A stretch of 64,000 nucleotides of DNA from Drosophila pseudoobscura (GCF_009870125.1 NC_046683.1:53831869-53895868), one strand, 5' to 3'. Shown: positions 1-13,848, counted from the first letter of the stretch. Notes: generated by a model from the letters alone, not told the origin. Numbers and translations: made by a program.

Positions 1-458
1 TCAATCGCATCCGCCAGGCATCCGCCGGCCGGGCCAATAACGAGACAGTCACTTCGGGACAGGCCCTAAGCCCACAGAGCCAGAGTAAATAAATAAATCG
101 GGCCGCTAATTAAAGGCGAAAGAAAGGCCCCACCAGACGCTGTCGGCGGCATAGGTGTTTGAAGCACTAACCGAAAAATAAGAGCACATCAGAGCACCCT
201 GCGACTACAGCCGGAGAGTGAGTGCGTGCCGAGGAGGAGGCAACGAAAATAAAGGAAAGAATTCAATTGAAAGAAAGCGACACACAGAAATGACACGACA
301 CAACAGGAAGGGCACCCAGAGACGGGGAGGGGGCTAATGGCAAGGCGATGGCAATGGCAATGGAATCTCGGATGCCCTTTCCGGCTGGTTGGAATATTTG
401 GTAGATACTTGAGTGCTCACGGAATCGGTAAGGATTGAATGGCATGAAGCTCAAATTC
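1..458. other. Gene-free stretch, mixed composition
   Basis: No supported coding region. The sequence is GC-balanced non-coding DNA that stops abruptly at the AT-rich block beginning near 459. Nothing specific was recognised. Confidence 0.5.
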
Positions 459-1040
459 GTCATACTTTTATTGTACATTAAATTTATTAAATTAACAAAA
501 AATATTATGACTAAAAATTTAAATAGTTTAATAAAAATTCTAATTTATTTTTAAATCGTGAAATATTTATTAAATGAACAATTATATTTTTAAAAATAAA
601 AATTTTTATTATATTAAATTGAGTAAGTTCGTGAATATTTATTCATACTTTTATTGTATATTGATTACACTTATAAAATTTGAATAGATTTAAAAAAATA
701 CTAATTTATTTTGAGATATTTATGAGCTTGGAAAACTATATTTTTAAAATTTAATTTCTATTAAATTAAGTTGATTATTTTATTTATTTGAATTTATTTG
801 TCTTGTTTTCATTTATTTTTATTTGTGCTGTTTTTCTTTTTTATTTGTCTGTTTTTTTTATTTTTCTTTTTTTTCTATTGGTTTTTTTTAAATTTGTCTT
901 GTTTTTTATTTTATTTAGTCTTAAAACCTTGTATATTTAATAAAAACGAATTATTTGATTGAAAAAGAATATTAATAATAATATATTTTGTCTAAATAAT
1001 TCATTTTTAAATCATTTTTTATACAAAATAATTTATAAAA
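459..1040. repeat. AT-rich block with an old tandem duplication, period about 180 bp
   Basis: The phrase TCATACTTTTATTGTA occurs near 460 and again near 643. Similar AT-rich text follows each copy (CTAATTTATTTT near 540 and near 700), so a unit of about 160-183 bp appears duplicated and diverged. The rest of the block, to about 1040, is T-rich low-complexity sequence. No coding potential is visible. Confidence 0.55.
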
Positions 1041-2440
1041 AAATATGAAAATTATTTTTTGTATCTATAATGGCATCAATTTGTATCCCAAATTTAATTC
1101 GAATATTATTAGCTTGAATCCCTTTCTAATCCTTTTTATATGGAATACAATTTTGTTAGGAAATTGTTTGTTCGATCCAAAGGGAGCCCAATATTCCACT
1201 GAACTCTCTTGTGTTTCAGGGCATGCCCCAAACAGTGGAGCTAGCACGGAGCATAGCAGAGCATAGAACCGAATCGGACGGGACCCCCTGGTGCGTTTTT
1301 ATATAGAAAAAGTATTTCTTTGATGTACATCTGTATGCTGTGGCTCCGTGCGCCGTCAGTCAGCCAGCTCGGGTGGATAGGGGGGTTTTTCTTCATTCTC
1401 TTTTTTCGGATGCATTGGATGTTGCATGTTTCAGTTACACGCCACATTGAAGGCGGTGGCTGGGACTGGGCGGAGCCCGGGACGGGCTGGGGCGCCTGGA
1501 GACGGCAAGTGTTAAACTGCATTTGTTTGACTTTTCCAAATGATGGCAGTGGGGGAGTGAGGGTGGGGGCTCTGGGTGCGACTTTGACTAGAAATTACAT
1601 CCGACTCTCCCACCGAGCGAGTGCGAGGCAGACGCAATCAGGTGCTGACAGGAGCAGCAACGACAAGCGACGAGCAACGACGACGACCTTCTCGAGTGGA
1701 TATTACCTTACACACAAGCCTCTGACAGTCGGAATATGCTCAGGAGGCATCACTGACATCTGACAGATGCAATCGGAACAGCGGAGCACATCTCTCTCTC
1801 TCGTCATATGCTGCTCGTCTGCAAAATTGCATTATGTCAAAGCATTTTTGTGGCTATCTGCGCGAACACAAAGAAATCCGTAACCCCTTGAAATGAATTG
1901 CCTCGAATAAGCATTGACAGCCTTGTCAATATGTAAATTGTTCTGTTTGTCGTTGTCGCTGACGCTGACGCAGTTATACGCACGATTTGGCAAAGAATCT
2001 CTTTCTCGGAGGAGGTTGGAGGGGGTCTGGGGCTGGGACTGGGGGCTGGGGCTGGGGCTGGGTCGTCTGTCATCTGTCGCTGAAGCTCAAGTTCAAGTGG
2101 ATCTGTTGTTGTCTCTCTTTGATTGGCTTTTTATTTTCCGTTGGTTGTAATGTCTTTTATGAGATTGTCTTGTTGCCCGAGCGGCACTTTAAGCCTTTCA
2201 ATGGGAATTTATGGGCGCCAAAAACTTTATGGCAAACATTTTTTGGCACTTGAAAATATCCACAAATCTCGCGGCAGAGCTCCAAAGAATGTCAATGCCA
2301 AAGCCAATGTCAAATGCATTTGGGCTTTACAAAAATCATCAATTAAAGTGGCTTTTTCGGTGGCTAATTGAGGCATTGATGGGAAATTGCTTCATAATTC
2401 AATGAAACATGGCATAAAAAAGGGGAAAATATTAAAAAAA
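1041..2440. other. Gene-free stretch, GC-balanced
   Basis: No supported gene. It contains G-rich stretches, including repeated GGGGCTGGGGCTGG near 2030-2062. Open frames here are short and low-complexity. Confidence 0.5.
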
Positions 2441-3120
2441 AAAATTCGACAATAGAGAGTGAGAGGGGAAATTGCAAAAAGACATTAAATTTCCATTTAA
2501 TTTAATAATAAAATGATAATAATAATGATATATTAATAAGAATAATATATTACTAATAATAATAGTTCAATAAATTTAAATATTTAAAATAAATAAAGAA
2601 ATATAATAAAATTAAAATACATATTTCAAATAAATATATTTAATATTTTCATCTATACATTAAATATATTTATTATTTCAAAATAAATACAGTAAATTCT
2701 AATAATAAATAATATAAAAAATAATTATAATTTAAACATATTCCAAATAAATATATTTAATATTTTCATCATTAGATTAATATTTAGATTCCACAGAATT
2801 ATTTATCTATATCTATACATTAAATATATTTATTATTTCTAAATAAATGCAGTAAATTCTAATTATAAATAATACAAAAATTTAATATATATATAATTCA
2901 AAACAAATATATATTATATCAAAAATAAAAATATGTAATATTTTAAATACATATTTTTATTAATTTGTTATTTCGATTAATATTTGGATTCTATTTTTTT
3001 AATATTTAATAATTTCATCTTTAGATGAAATATATTTAATATTTTAACATAATTCAAGTAAATTCTATTTAATTTCCCAATGTTTGTATTTAAAACCCGA
3101 ATAATTAATTCAGAAATGTA
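2441..3120. repeat. AT-rich block with a 160-bp tandem duplication
   Basis: The text starting ATCTATACATTAAATATATT at 2651 is repeated from 2811 with few changes over more than 60 bases, including the later AGTAAATTCTAAT. The period is 160 bp. Flanking AT-rich text looks like more diverged copies or simple expansion. No coding potential. Confidence 0.65.
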
Positions 3121-6100
3121 ATTGTATACAAAATGAAATTAATTTATGCCGGGAATGAGGTCCTTGAGAGCCCCTAAAGACCACTTTTGACCATATCATT
3201 GCTCGATAAAATGCTTGCATTGCTGACGCGATGGAGATGGCTGTACCCGCCAGCTATGACAGGAATCAATGAGAAGAACAACCACATTATCCACACACAT
3301 ATCTTCCGCTAGGCTTAACCCTTTGATCCACAAGAATGGAGAGTCCTCCCGTCCGGCTGAAGAAGCTCATGAATAGTGAGATCATGTCTCACAAAAATTA
3401 ATCAAAGCAAATTGCGCATAAAAAGCAACCAAACAAGAACTGACGAACTGAAGGATTAATCATCCTAATGCCTGAGAGCTAAACAAAAACTTGAAATTCG
3501 TCTTGGCACTTCACACACACACACACACACACACACATGGACCCACGAAAAAGATACAAGATACAAGATACAAGCTATACTCAGTGGCAGACAGAGCGTC
3601 GCCGCCCTTTGGCCGGGTTGGTCAAGGTGTTGACTGAACACCTTTTTGTTTTGTTTCTTTTTTTTTGGCTGAGAAATGAGACTGTGACGGAGGATGATGG
3701 GGATGGGGAGGATTGGGAGGGGGGGAAGGGGCTACAAAATGGCAATTAATTGAAACATGAATTATTAACGCCACCCATTGTCCATTGTCTGTGCGATGAC
3801 CAAGGTAAATTTTCAACGGATGCTGCAGACCCGACTTGACTGACGGATTGACGGATTGACGGACTCCCCGACCGGCGACTGTCTTCGTCTGAGTGATGTG
3901 CCTGAAATCTTTTGATGCTTCGGTCTTCGGTGGCTTTTGTTTAGTGCCTCATAAAACATCATTAATCTTGCTGAATTGAATTTTTGGGTGTTTTTCCCCC
4001 CTTTTTAAGTAAAAGCGCAGCACCGAGCACCGAGCACCGAATGCACGGTGAAAACTTGTACAAGTTTCAAGTTTTACGTTTTACATGATTAATTAATAAA
4101 TTATTCATTGCAGAATGCAAGATGGAAGATGGATCGTGAGAAATAATGGCCTTTTTAGGGAAAACTTTAGCCAAAAAGTTGAGATCTTCCGTGGCCATAG
4201 GACTCTCAGATCACCCTACCAATCCATGCCCCCCCCGCGCCGGAAACAGACATCGTCATAAATCATACGCTCCATGTGGATCCTGATCGGTAGATTATGG
4301 CCTGTCGGGGGCAGGAATCAATGCGGATTGTCTGGCTGCTGATTGGAATTAGTAAAGTCACAAGACCATGGCTGACACTTAATTATGGGCTGCAGGCGGC
4401 GAAGCGTGCCCCACGGACCAGAGCCCCAGCCCCCCCCCTCCAGCCATAAATCTCGACAAAAGTGTGCGGCCCCCAAATCAATGGCAACTCCTAAATGTCT
4501 CCCTTCATGTCACTGAAAAATTGCTCTAAATGTTGGCACAACTATTCAAATTAATTGATTTAATGCCCAGTTGTCTCCCCTCTCGCGGGATTATTAATGA
4601 AAATTTGAGAGAAGTTTCCAATTAGACAAGAGGCAGAGAGTTCCTCCTCCTCCATCCCCCCATTTTCTTTTGACATTAAAATTTCAATTTTTCATGCGAC
4701 AAATTTAGAAACCAAGAATCCCGGAACATTTGGAACATTCCACTGCCACTGCCACTGCCACTGCCACTCCCACAGAATATTGTGGATTTTAATAATCTAC
4801 CTGATGCACTCCCTCACGTTTTATTTAACGACACACCTGCCGCAGTCAAGAGTTAAAGGAATTTCATTTTCATTGCAATTTTCTTTGCTGGCAATTAAGT
4901 TAAAGCGCATTAAAGCAAATTTATGACAGCTTAATTTCATATATTAAGATTTTACGACTGCGATACTGGGTGGATGGGTGGACGCTCCGCCCGCTCATAA
5001 AACTATCTCCCCCACTCGGTGGAGGGACGGTTGCGGATTAGCCGGCGGATAATCAGCCCCGCATCCTGCCCCCCCCGCACACGCCAATTCAGTCATTCAA
5101 TCAGCGCAGACAGGTGGGGGAGGCAGTCATCGGTTGGGCTGGGGGCCAAGTCATCCATTCACCCACTCAATGACGGACGATTTTTATCTTGGGAACTTGG
5201 CCAAGAACTTGGCCCCGGCGAGGGAAGTTTCTGGGGTCTGCCAAAGACACACCCATGCTCGGTGGTCCCTAGAGCCTCGAGAGCGGGGGCAGGAACAAGG
5301 CAACAAAGAGAGTAAACTTGGCTCTAATGTGGCACCACCTTCCCAGGAAGTTGTGGAACTTCCCTGCCTTGGCCTAGGGTCTGGGGGGGGGGAGGGGCCT
5401 CCTGTTTTGCTCTGGGCAGCCAGCCAGTTTCTTTTATGTGGCCCTACTGGTTGCTGGCTGTCGTTGGCAGTGTTGACAGCCAGTGAAAAATGCAACTTGC
5501 CCGCGGGGCAATCGGAATGTGTCTCGAGATGATGATGACGATGACGATGACGATGACGCTACAGAAGCGGGGGCCATTAGCAAGCAATTGCGCATAAAAG
5601 TCACGGAGAAACGAGACGAGAGACGGTAAAAACCATGACACTGACAGCGGACTGCGGACAGCGGACAGCAGATCAGCCAATACTCGTATTAAATAATGTT
5701 GTAAAATTCGAAACATTGAACCGAATCGAAAGGAATCGAATTGAACTGGCGGGGGAATCGTTTTTGGCTGTCATGGCTAAATAAATAAATAAATAAAATG
5801 AAATTAGGTTCGTCTGCATTCGAATTCCCCAGCGACAAAAGGTGAAATGAACATCGAACGACAAATGCAATAAAAAATTGCAGCTCATTTGAGCGTTTTT
5901 CCGATTTCTTTGCAGCTTTTGTCTCCATCGCGTGCTGGCATTGGCATTGGCATCGAGTTAATTTATTGATGACAGACGCACGATAAAAACCAAAATGTGA
6001 ATTGTCATTAGAAGTCATAAGGTTGATTGACAGCCGCCACATAGCCACACAGTCCCAGAGCTCCAGAGCCCCCCTCCACAGTCCCGGAGCCCCACAGCTC

Positions 6101-7440
6101 CACAGCCCCACCGCCCCACGATTAGGCAGCCGCTTGCGGGTATAATGAACTTTTTCCACTATCGTTGGGCTTTGCTTTTGTGCTGGGGGGAACTCCCTAA
6201 TCCTTTGGCAAAAAACCCATGCCAGGTGGCCAAGTACAGACCCATTTATTCCAACTCATTTAGCACCGAAGAGCGCCGCTCTTCAACTTAATTAAATCAA
6301 AACTCGGCCATAAAATTACAATTAATGAACCAAAAATAACACCGAAAACCGCAAAGAAAAAAATAAAATGCCAAAAGGCAATAAATTATTCAAAGTGAAA
6401 CGCAAAAATTTAACCCTAAAAAAAACAAAATGAAGCCATGTAGATTTTCTGGAATAAATCTTAAGCATGGCATCCGCAAACAAGAATACGTTTATTCGGG
6501 GATCCTGGAAAAGAGCAAGTCCGAGTATACATTAAATTAAATTGCTCAACAGTTTGTAATGCGGGACATTAGTGTCAAGCGGTGACAAGGACGAGGACGA
6601 GGACAGCCCAAAGGGTTAGACATTAACACGTTTGCGCCGGGACACAGTGGGAACGAGGCCGGGGAATTTAAATTTGTAAATTTATAGGCACGACACGCTG
6701 GCTACTGGCTGCTGGCTGCTGGACCAGATGCTGATGACCCACCACCGGGACATCTGATGGGACAGTTTGGCCAAGGATTTTTCCCCGAAGATTTATCCGA
6801 ACGCTCTTTGAATGAGCATAATTAGTGGCGGCGATTTCAGATCGGGTGGCAGGGAAAAAAACTCAATTTACATGCAATTTGTTGCGTTTAAATGCTTTTT
6901 ATATGCAAATGCCCCATATATCCTGGTCAGGCGTGGTCAGGACCGGATGCAAGACACTCTGAAACCGAATTCCGTTCTACGGTTTTTAATGAGCCCGTTT
7001 TTCGTGCCATGATTGATGCGGCAATAGCATCAGCAACACTTGGGATGTGATGCGATGCGATGCCCTGCTTTATTTTTTTTTGGGTGTGAAATTTGAATAT
7101 TTATGACCAACGGTCACATTTATATGGTGCGGAAATTTTTATGATCTTGTTGCTTGAAATTATTTATTTGTCTTTAATTTTTTGGTTCTATGGCAAGGAA
7201 AGGAAACTTGTTTCCCAAGGCGGAAAATTTCTTGAATTATGTATGAGAGTTTTCACAGACATAATTATGTGCTGGATTTCTTGCCAGAGCTGAGAAGTTA
7301 TGTAAATGTCTTGCTTTTTATTGTCATTTATAGGGTTTTGGGTGGGCTTTGGTCAGGGGCGAAGCTCTAAGAAGACCTTTGTGGTGGTGGTGGGGGGCGA
7401 AGGGGAACTTCCTTGAATAACAGCGTATAACACCGTCTTA
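3121..7440. other. Gene-free stretch with microsatellites
   Basis: No supported gene. It holds (CA)13 at 3512-3537, a repeated CCACTG/CACTGC tract near 4741-4770, a GATGAC tract near 5527-5560, and runs of GACGGATTGACG near 3840-3862. The GC-balanced parts could contain regulatory DNA, but I cannot identify a specific element. Confidence 0.5.
3512..3537. repeat. (CA)13 microsatellite
   Basis: A perfect dinucleotide run of 13 CA units. Confidence 0.95.
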
Positions 7441-8060
7441 TTCGATAAATAAATTGAGTCATTAAAAAACTATAACTTTTGATAGTCTGAATTTTGTTTA
7501 AATTATTAATTATAATGTATATTACAATGCTAAATTTTTTTAATATAATAAAAAATGGGGCAATATCGCAAAATATTAATAAAAACTTTAAACTTCAACT
7601 TTTAAAAATATTATATTATATGCTAAAATCTGTATTAAATTAAAAAAATTTTAAATTATAATATTCATAGATTAATACATAAAAAATTCATTGGTAATAA
7701 AATTTGTTGTTTAAATAAAATCTATTTATCTAAGCATAATACAATTTATTATTATATTATTATTATTATTATGTTATTATTATTATTATATTATTATTAT
7801 TATTATTATTATTAGACATGTTCATTTCAGTTCAAATGCCCGTAGAATCTTTAAAAATGCATTAATCCTAGTAATTTTGTTTCCATATATTCTTTAATTT
7901 AGTGAGCAAGAAAAAATACAATAATTTCAATTCAAAGAAATCGGTTTCCCTTTTTTTTAATTTTTTCCAAAAAAGTCCATGTATCCTCTTTTGCACGTTT
8001 CTAATTTTTTACTTTAATAATTTTTTTAAAATATTTTATTCACATTCCGAATAAGTTTTG
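7441..8060. repeat. AT-rich block with an (ATT)n microsatellite
   Basis: Low-complexity A/T sequence. Positions 7745-7813 are a nearly perfect ATT trinucleotide run with two small interruptions. No coding potential. Confidence 0.8.
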
Positions 8061-9159
8061 GGAAAGAAAGTGATCTCGGATATGGGGCAGACACATTTGT
8101 CAATAAAATTTGACAAACCGGCTTCCCAAATATGAAGATAATATTTTTTCCTTATTGCTCCATCGATTTTACCACTTTTTCCGCGTCTTTGAGCCAGAGT
8201 CCATCTATTTGCTCATTAAATTACTTTCTCTTCGAGGCTTCCTTTGCTTATGAAAAATTCTTTTTGTCCAAACATTTATTAATATGACACACACACACAC
8301 ACACACAGAGTACAGTAGCTGGCAAGCTCCCAATCGATTAATCAAATTAGCCACACTTCCTTCGGAAAGCCAAAACGCACTGAGGCATAAGACGACGCCT
8401 CACTGTCAGATCATCAAATTGCATTAGATGCCAAGGAAGTGGGGAAAAAACTAATTAGAAACATTTTTATCAGGGGCAACGGCAGCCCACAACAACAATC
8501 CTTTTGACTTCTCGGTCTCTGCTAATCACAGAAACGTGACGTCATTCGCCACGCCTCCATTATGATTTTTATTAATGATCCTATGCATAGCAAACCATAC
8601 ATATGTATATATACCAATTTGTCGGAGAGACGACAAAGTGCCAAAACGTCGTCTTAGTCCCATTTTCAGTGTTTTAATCCGCGCGTTTAATTGAAATTGG
8701 CTGCGAAGCGGCCTGGATGCGGGTTCCACGGTTCCACAAGTCGAAAGTGGTGGAAGATCCCCGGTAGCCCTGGCTCTCGTCAAATCTTATAGATATTAAT
8801 GATGTTTGGACCCACAACCGAATTACGAGGCAATTAATTATACGATTTCGCGTGACTTTTGTACCCAGCGATGGGGTTAAGTTTAACCCAACTGTTTATC
8901 TACCCGCATAAGTCGCTGAGGGATTACACAACAGTTTTTTTGTTGTATTTTTCGTACCTTATTGCTGTTATCTGAACTGTAACAATTCTATTTTTTTGTT
9001 TTAATTATGAATTATTGTTCAAACTTTGAGTTGAATTTATTATGAAACAGAAGTACATTTATTTTATATAATTTCCATATTCGTGTGAATAATAATTTGA
9101 ATATTATATATTTTTTACTTGCAGGTAATTTGAAAGATATACAATTGGAAGCGAGCCTG
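8061..9159. other. Gene-free stretch
   Basis: No supported gene. A (CA)n microsatellite lies at 8287-8307. The end of the stretch, from about 8930, becomes AT-rich and runs into the composite repeat at 9160. Confidence 0.5.
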
Positions 9160-9540
9160 AATGCTATTTGTTGACCCCGAATTAGACATTTCTGCATATT
9201 TGGTGACCCCGATCAAACGGTAAAGCTTGGGCGATTTTGACGCTATGAAACCATAAGAAGCGGATCCAGAAAAAACATCTAAGTTAGAACATAATTATAT
9301 TTGGTGACCCCGATGAGCGGATTCATATTTAAACCTTTTTGCTTCCTTGGTGACCCCGATCAAACTGTCAAATTTGTGGCGATTTCAGCGCCATGAAACC
9401 ATTAGAAGTGGATCCAGCAAAAAATACCTAAATTAATAATGCTATTTGGTGACCCCGATTAGCGGACCTTTCTGCATATCTGGTAACCCCGATCAAACTA
9501 GCTATTTCGCCTCCTTGAAACCAAAAAAAGCAGATCCATT
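9160..9540 (+). repeat. Composite tandem repeat carrying TGGTGACCCCGAT
   Basis: Two alternating modules recur three times. Module B (AATGCTATTTGGTGACCCCG followed by ATTAGCGGA and CTGCATAT) is at about 9160, 9291 and 9439. Module A (TGGTGACCCCGATCAAAC, then GCGATTT, then ATGAAACCA and GATCCA) starts at 9201, 9348 and 9481. The composite unit is about 133-147 bp. The first B copy has TTGTTGACCCCGAA and the last A copy has TGGTAACCCC, so the copies are diverged. The 12-base core resembles a tRNA-Trp-type primer binding site, but no LTR, coding region or terminal repeat was found around it. Confidence 0.8.
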
Positions 9541-11149
9541 TCCCTGTCACAAAAATAGAATCGAGAGAAAGATAACTCCCGCAAAGGAATCATATATTTT
9601 GTACGTGAGTTACAAAAATAAAGTGGCAGAATTTTCATTTGATTTGCAACCCCCGGATAAAGATATTTTTTTGTATGGCATTCATCTCTCGCGTATATTT
9701 TTTTATTGCCCGCTGCGTTTGCCCCCATAATTCAGGGGTTTATCTGGGGAAAACAATCTGAAACCAATAATTCTTACGCCCTGACATAATGTACCTCAAA
9801 TGTTTTATTCGTGTTTATCGGCTGGCACTTTTCCACAAAACTTTGTTTTCGCTTGCATTTTCTTTTTTCTTTCTTGTGTTTTTTGTTTTTTTTTAGCAAT
9901 TTAGAAAATATGGCATAATATGAGAGCCCACTTATTGGCCTTAATGGGCATCTTGATAGGAGGCCAAAAGGAATATAAGAAATATTTGATATATGGCCCA
10001 GAGAGAGAAAGCGGGAGAGCGGGAGAGAGTTTTCCCAGCAGTTCGGGGTTTCCACTAATTAAAAGTGCGGAAAAGGTTCCAGGTCCAGGATCATTAATAA
10101 GGATATCTGTGTTCTTTGTGCTTTCTCCTGTCTATTTTCTATTTTGCTTTTTTTTGTGTTCATTTATTGCGTTGCAGATCTCTCCGTTCTCATGGATTGG
10201 CGGCAATGCAAATATTTATATAAGACACAAAACTTCTGTCGGGGGGTACGGCGAACAAAAGGGTTAATGAGTTCAAGCAGCTACTTAGAAGGCCTGATTA
10301 ATGATTCCAGCCAACACGTATGCAAAATATCAGCAGGCATCATTAATTAAACTAGAGGATCTGCCAAAGAGAGCGAAAAAATATGTAAATTTTACAAAAA
10401 TGGAAACGAAAAAAAAACACATACAAAATAGTAAGCAAGAAAAAAAAAAAAGAATCACATAATTTCCAATTATATATTCATTGAAATGACATTTGGGCCT
10501 GGCAGAGGAGATCTCTCACCTTGACTCAACACCCCATCATCAGTCAGAACGGATCTCACCCTGTCAGTGGAATTAATGGCTGTACTGTACCCCCCCAAAA
10601 GCCACCCAAAAAAAGGGAAAAGGGTTACCGAAATCATAGTTCAAGAATACTACAATAAATGTTTGTTTGCTTCCACCAATGCCCAGCGACACTCACACTC
10701 AATTAACCCTGTTGTCAATCACATGCAAATATTGTGGTTCCTTCGGAAAGAGAAAAAAACCCTTCCATCAATCCCGAATCCGAATCCGAATCCGAGTCCC
10801 GATCCAAACCCAATGCAATTTGTTTGCCCCTGCCGTTGTTGTGGTTCATTAGAATTGCTCAATTATTCCATCAATATGCATTTGTTGCTAATCGAATTCC
10901 GGCTGTGGTTCGCCCTGCGCCCCTGCATATTTAAGTGGGTTCGGTGAAAGCCGAAAAACGTGGAAAACAGTTTGCTGAAATGTTTGTAAATTTTCCTGGG
11001 AAAGTTTAGTCTGCGTGACGCGTCTTCCAAGGCAGCAATATTTGCATACGGAAGCACTTTAAAGGGATTTCGATTGATTGGCTAAAGGATTTGCTTGGTG
11101 TTTACCCAAGGACACCCATGGGATATTTTTGTATAGGTTACATACCTAA
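9541..11149. other. Gene-free stretch
   Basis: No supported gene. It includes an A-rich tract at about 10380-10455, and a CCGAAT/CCGAGT hexamer run near 10775-10800 that gives rise to low-complexity open frames on the plus strand. Confidence 0.5.
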
Positions 11150-11760
11150 CAATCTAACAATGAATAACGATTAAAGTTTCAAGAAAATATATTGAAAAAT
11201 ACATTATAAAAAAATTTAATTTAATAAATTTAGCCGTAGTCCACTAAAGTCAGTGAAGTATTAAATAAATAAATTAATAAATTGAATAATAAATCTAACA
11301 AAAAATAAGGATTAAAGTTCCAAGAAAATATAATAAACAAATTAATTTAATAAATTTAGTCGTAGTCCTCCGAAGCCAGTGCAGTATAAAATAAATAAAT
11401 AAATTATTTAATAAATTTAATAATAAATCTAAAAAAAATATGGAACAGAGTTCCAAGAAAATATTAAATTTGTGTAAAAAAAACAAAATAAATAATACAA
11501 AAACTAATTTAATAAATTTAGCCGTCGCTCTCCGAAGCCAGTGCAGTATTAACTAAATCAAAAAAATTAATAATTTGATCAATTTAATAATAAATCTAAA
11601 AAAAAAAGATTAAAATTCCAGGAAACTATTAATATGTGATTTAAAAAAAAAAAGTAGATAACAGCCTAAGTCCTCCGAAGCCCGAGCTTAGTTTTATAAT
11701 GAGTTTATCACTATTAAATAAATACATAAATAATTTAATAAATATAGCCCCTCCTTCAGG
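11150..11760. repeat. AT-rich tandem array, about four copies, 127-161 bp period
   Basis: A GC-containing core (TAGCCGTAGTCCTCCGAAGC, then CAGTGCAGTATTAA) recurs at 11231, 11358, 11519 and, shortened, near 11662. Between cores the text TAATAATAAATCTAA...GATTAAAGTTCCAAGAAAATAT also recurs. Copies are diverged by small indels and by expansion of A runs. No coding potential. Confidence 0.8.
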
Positions 11761-13560
11761 TCAGACCTCGAGTGCCTGCCTTTGCTCAGCGTTAACCAAT
11801 TTACGAAAGTGTCGGAACAAGCTTTAAACAAACTCTGAGCAGAGTCCAACATCGGAATGAGAATTCCCTTCCCGTTCCATCGATTGAAATTCCTCCGCTT
11901 CGCGGCGTTCCACCATACCCTCCCCTCCCTCCGCTCGCCGGCAGGATGATCAATCAAAATCTGAATTTTAATGTTATGCGGTGCATGAAACCCTAACAAC
12001 AGGAACAGGAATAACCATATCCTGTGTGTCTAACAACAGCGACGAAAAAAAAGAAAGAAAGACAAAAGTGTAAAAGAATTTCCAGTGCGACCCAGGGGTG
12101 CGCTCTGCTGGCATTTTTCAAACCCTTTTTTTGGGAAATTAAAAAAGGAGAGAGCGTGAAAAGAAAGGAGCGACGACTGGTAACCAGTAGCGACTGTCGA
12201 CTGCCGACTGTCGACTGCCGCAAGGAAAATAGTAAAAATTGTAAAAATCCTATTAAGCGTTTCCCGGACGGGGAGTCCTGCTCCTGACACTTCTCTCTGG
12301 CTCCCCACCTTCGAAGGGGTGCGGGTGGGGGTGGGGGTGGCGGTGGAGAGAGAGTGTTGGCTTAAATGTCTAATTTAAATGCATGCGCTTTTATGAGTAG
12401 AGACAGAGATTGATGATGGTTGGCTTTCTCTTTTTTTTTTTGTTTTGCCTATACAAATAATTGCTTACAAATTTGCGGCAGAGATTTGTCCCCACCTACC
12501 CCACCCCTCATTGCAAGCAGGTGCAGTTATTCCCTGAAGAAATCTACCCCCCAAAAACATATCGAACTCCTTCACATGTGAATGTTTTGCAGGGGGCAAC
12601 ACAAAGGGCACTCGCACTCGCACTCCACACATATGATGTCATCTAATCTATTTTCATGTTGGACAATTTATGATCTCTAACAAATCCAGTTGGCCATGCT
12701 CACTTAACGGCAGAATGAAAAACTTCTTTGTTCCCATTGTGAGGTGTATAGAATTTTTAAAGCATTTATCGTAAATTTTGATCGCTTCGCGGCGGAAGGG
12801 CCAACCCTTAACCACACACAAGGCTCTAACACACACACACACACAACACACACATGCCGCCTCGATTAGGAAATGAAAAACAATAAATGGACTTCTACTC
12901 TCTGGCTGCCTGCCTCGCAACGGATGTCATTAGGCCTCGTTTAAAGAGTGGCCTTTGGTCAGGGATATGGATATGTGATAAGGATTTTTCGAGTGCCCGT
13001 AAACACCACAAAGAGCCAACAATTGGTTGCGCCTCTGCAAAAGGGTCGTCGGTTCAAATAAATATGTCAAAATCGAATGGAAAATCAACGCCAACGCAGC
13101 AGCGGCAGCAGCACAGCTTCGGCGATCATCCAAGAAATTAGTTCCACCCAATTGAGTTTCGCAAAATGCAATTTCTCTTTGAAAGTCGGTGGCATGCAGC
13201 ACATTGCACGCCGCACGCCTATTAGTTCAGGTAGGGGCAGGGCAGCGCGGCCGGATTCGGCAATGGGTCGGGGTCACACCTAAAGGGTTACAAATGTGAT
13301 ATGCCGTTTAGTAAAGGTTCATAAAGTAGCGCCTGGCAGTAGCGCCTGAATGAAATATTTGATTGGAAGGGCGATTCAATATACAACATAATATAGTATA
13401 TAAAATATTTTTATAGTTTATTTTTTAAAGAAAAAAGGTTAACCGTGGACATTTATAATCGCCCATACTGCATTCTCCAGAGGTAGCCACGCCCTTGTTC
13501 ACTTTTTGTCTTTGTTTTTGTAGGCAAAACGGAACTTTGCTTTGGTGCCAGCCACTGATC
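11761..13560. other. Gene-free stretch
   Basis: No supported gene. It contains CGACTG-type short repeats at 12184-12222 and a CA-rich tract at 12829-12854. Nothing specific was recognised. Confidence 0.5.
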
Positions 13561-13720
13561 GACACGTGTGTACGTGAGCGGCAGCGCAGCAACAGCGCAG
13601 TTTGCAAATCTCGGCAGATTTAACAGCGAGCTAGCAGAACAGAGGCATATTGATGTTAACAACAGCGAACGAAAGCGAGAGTGAGAGTGAGAGAGGCCCT
13701 GACCTACATTAACTCTGTGA
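13561..13720 (+). other. Possible 5' leader or regulatory segment (AGCG and GAGA rich)
   Basis: The plus strand is rich in AACAGCG and CAGCGCAG words and ends in GCGAGAGTGAGAGTGAGAGAG. That composition is common in Drosophila 5' untranslated leaders and GAGA-factor targets. No initiator or TATA box can be assigned. This is inference only. Confidence 0.2.
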
Positions 13721-13848
13721 TCTAGAAAGCTACATGCTTATGCTCTTGCTCGGCCGCACATTTTCGCTATCGGTCTTTGCTGTGGGAAGTGGGTAGGGAG
13801 ACGAGGAGAAACGAAGACCGATCTGCAAACCGAGCTTTGACTAGCATT

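Noticed and set aside
7202..7211. Possible p53 half-site AAACTTGTTT
   Set aside because: A second adjacent half-site is missing, and single half-sites are common by chance.
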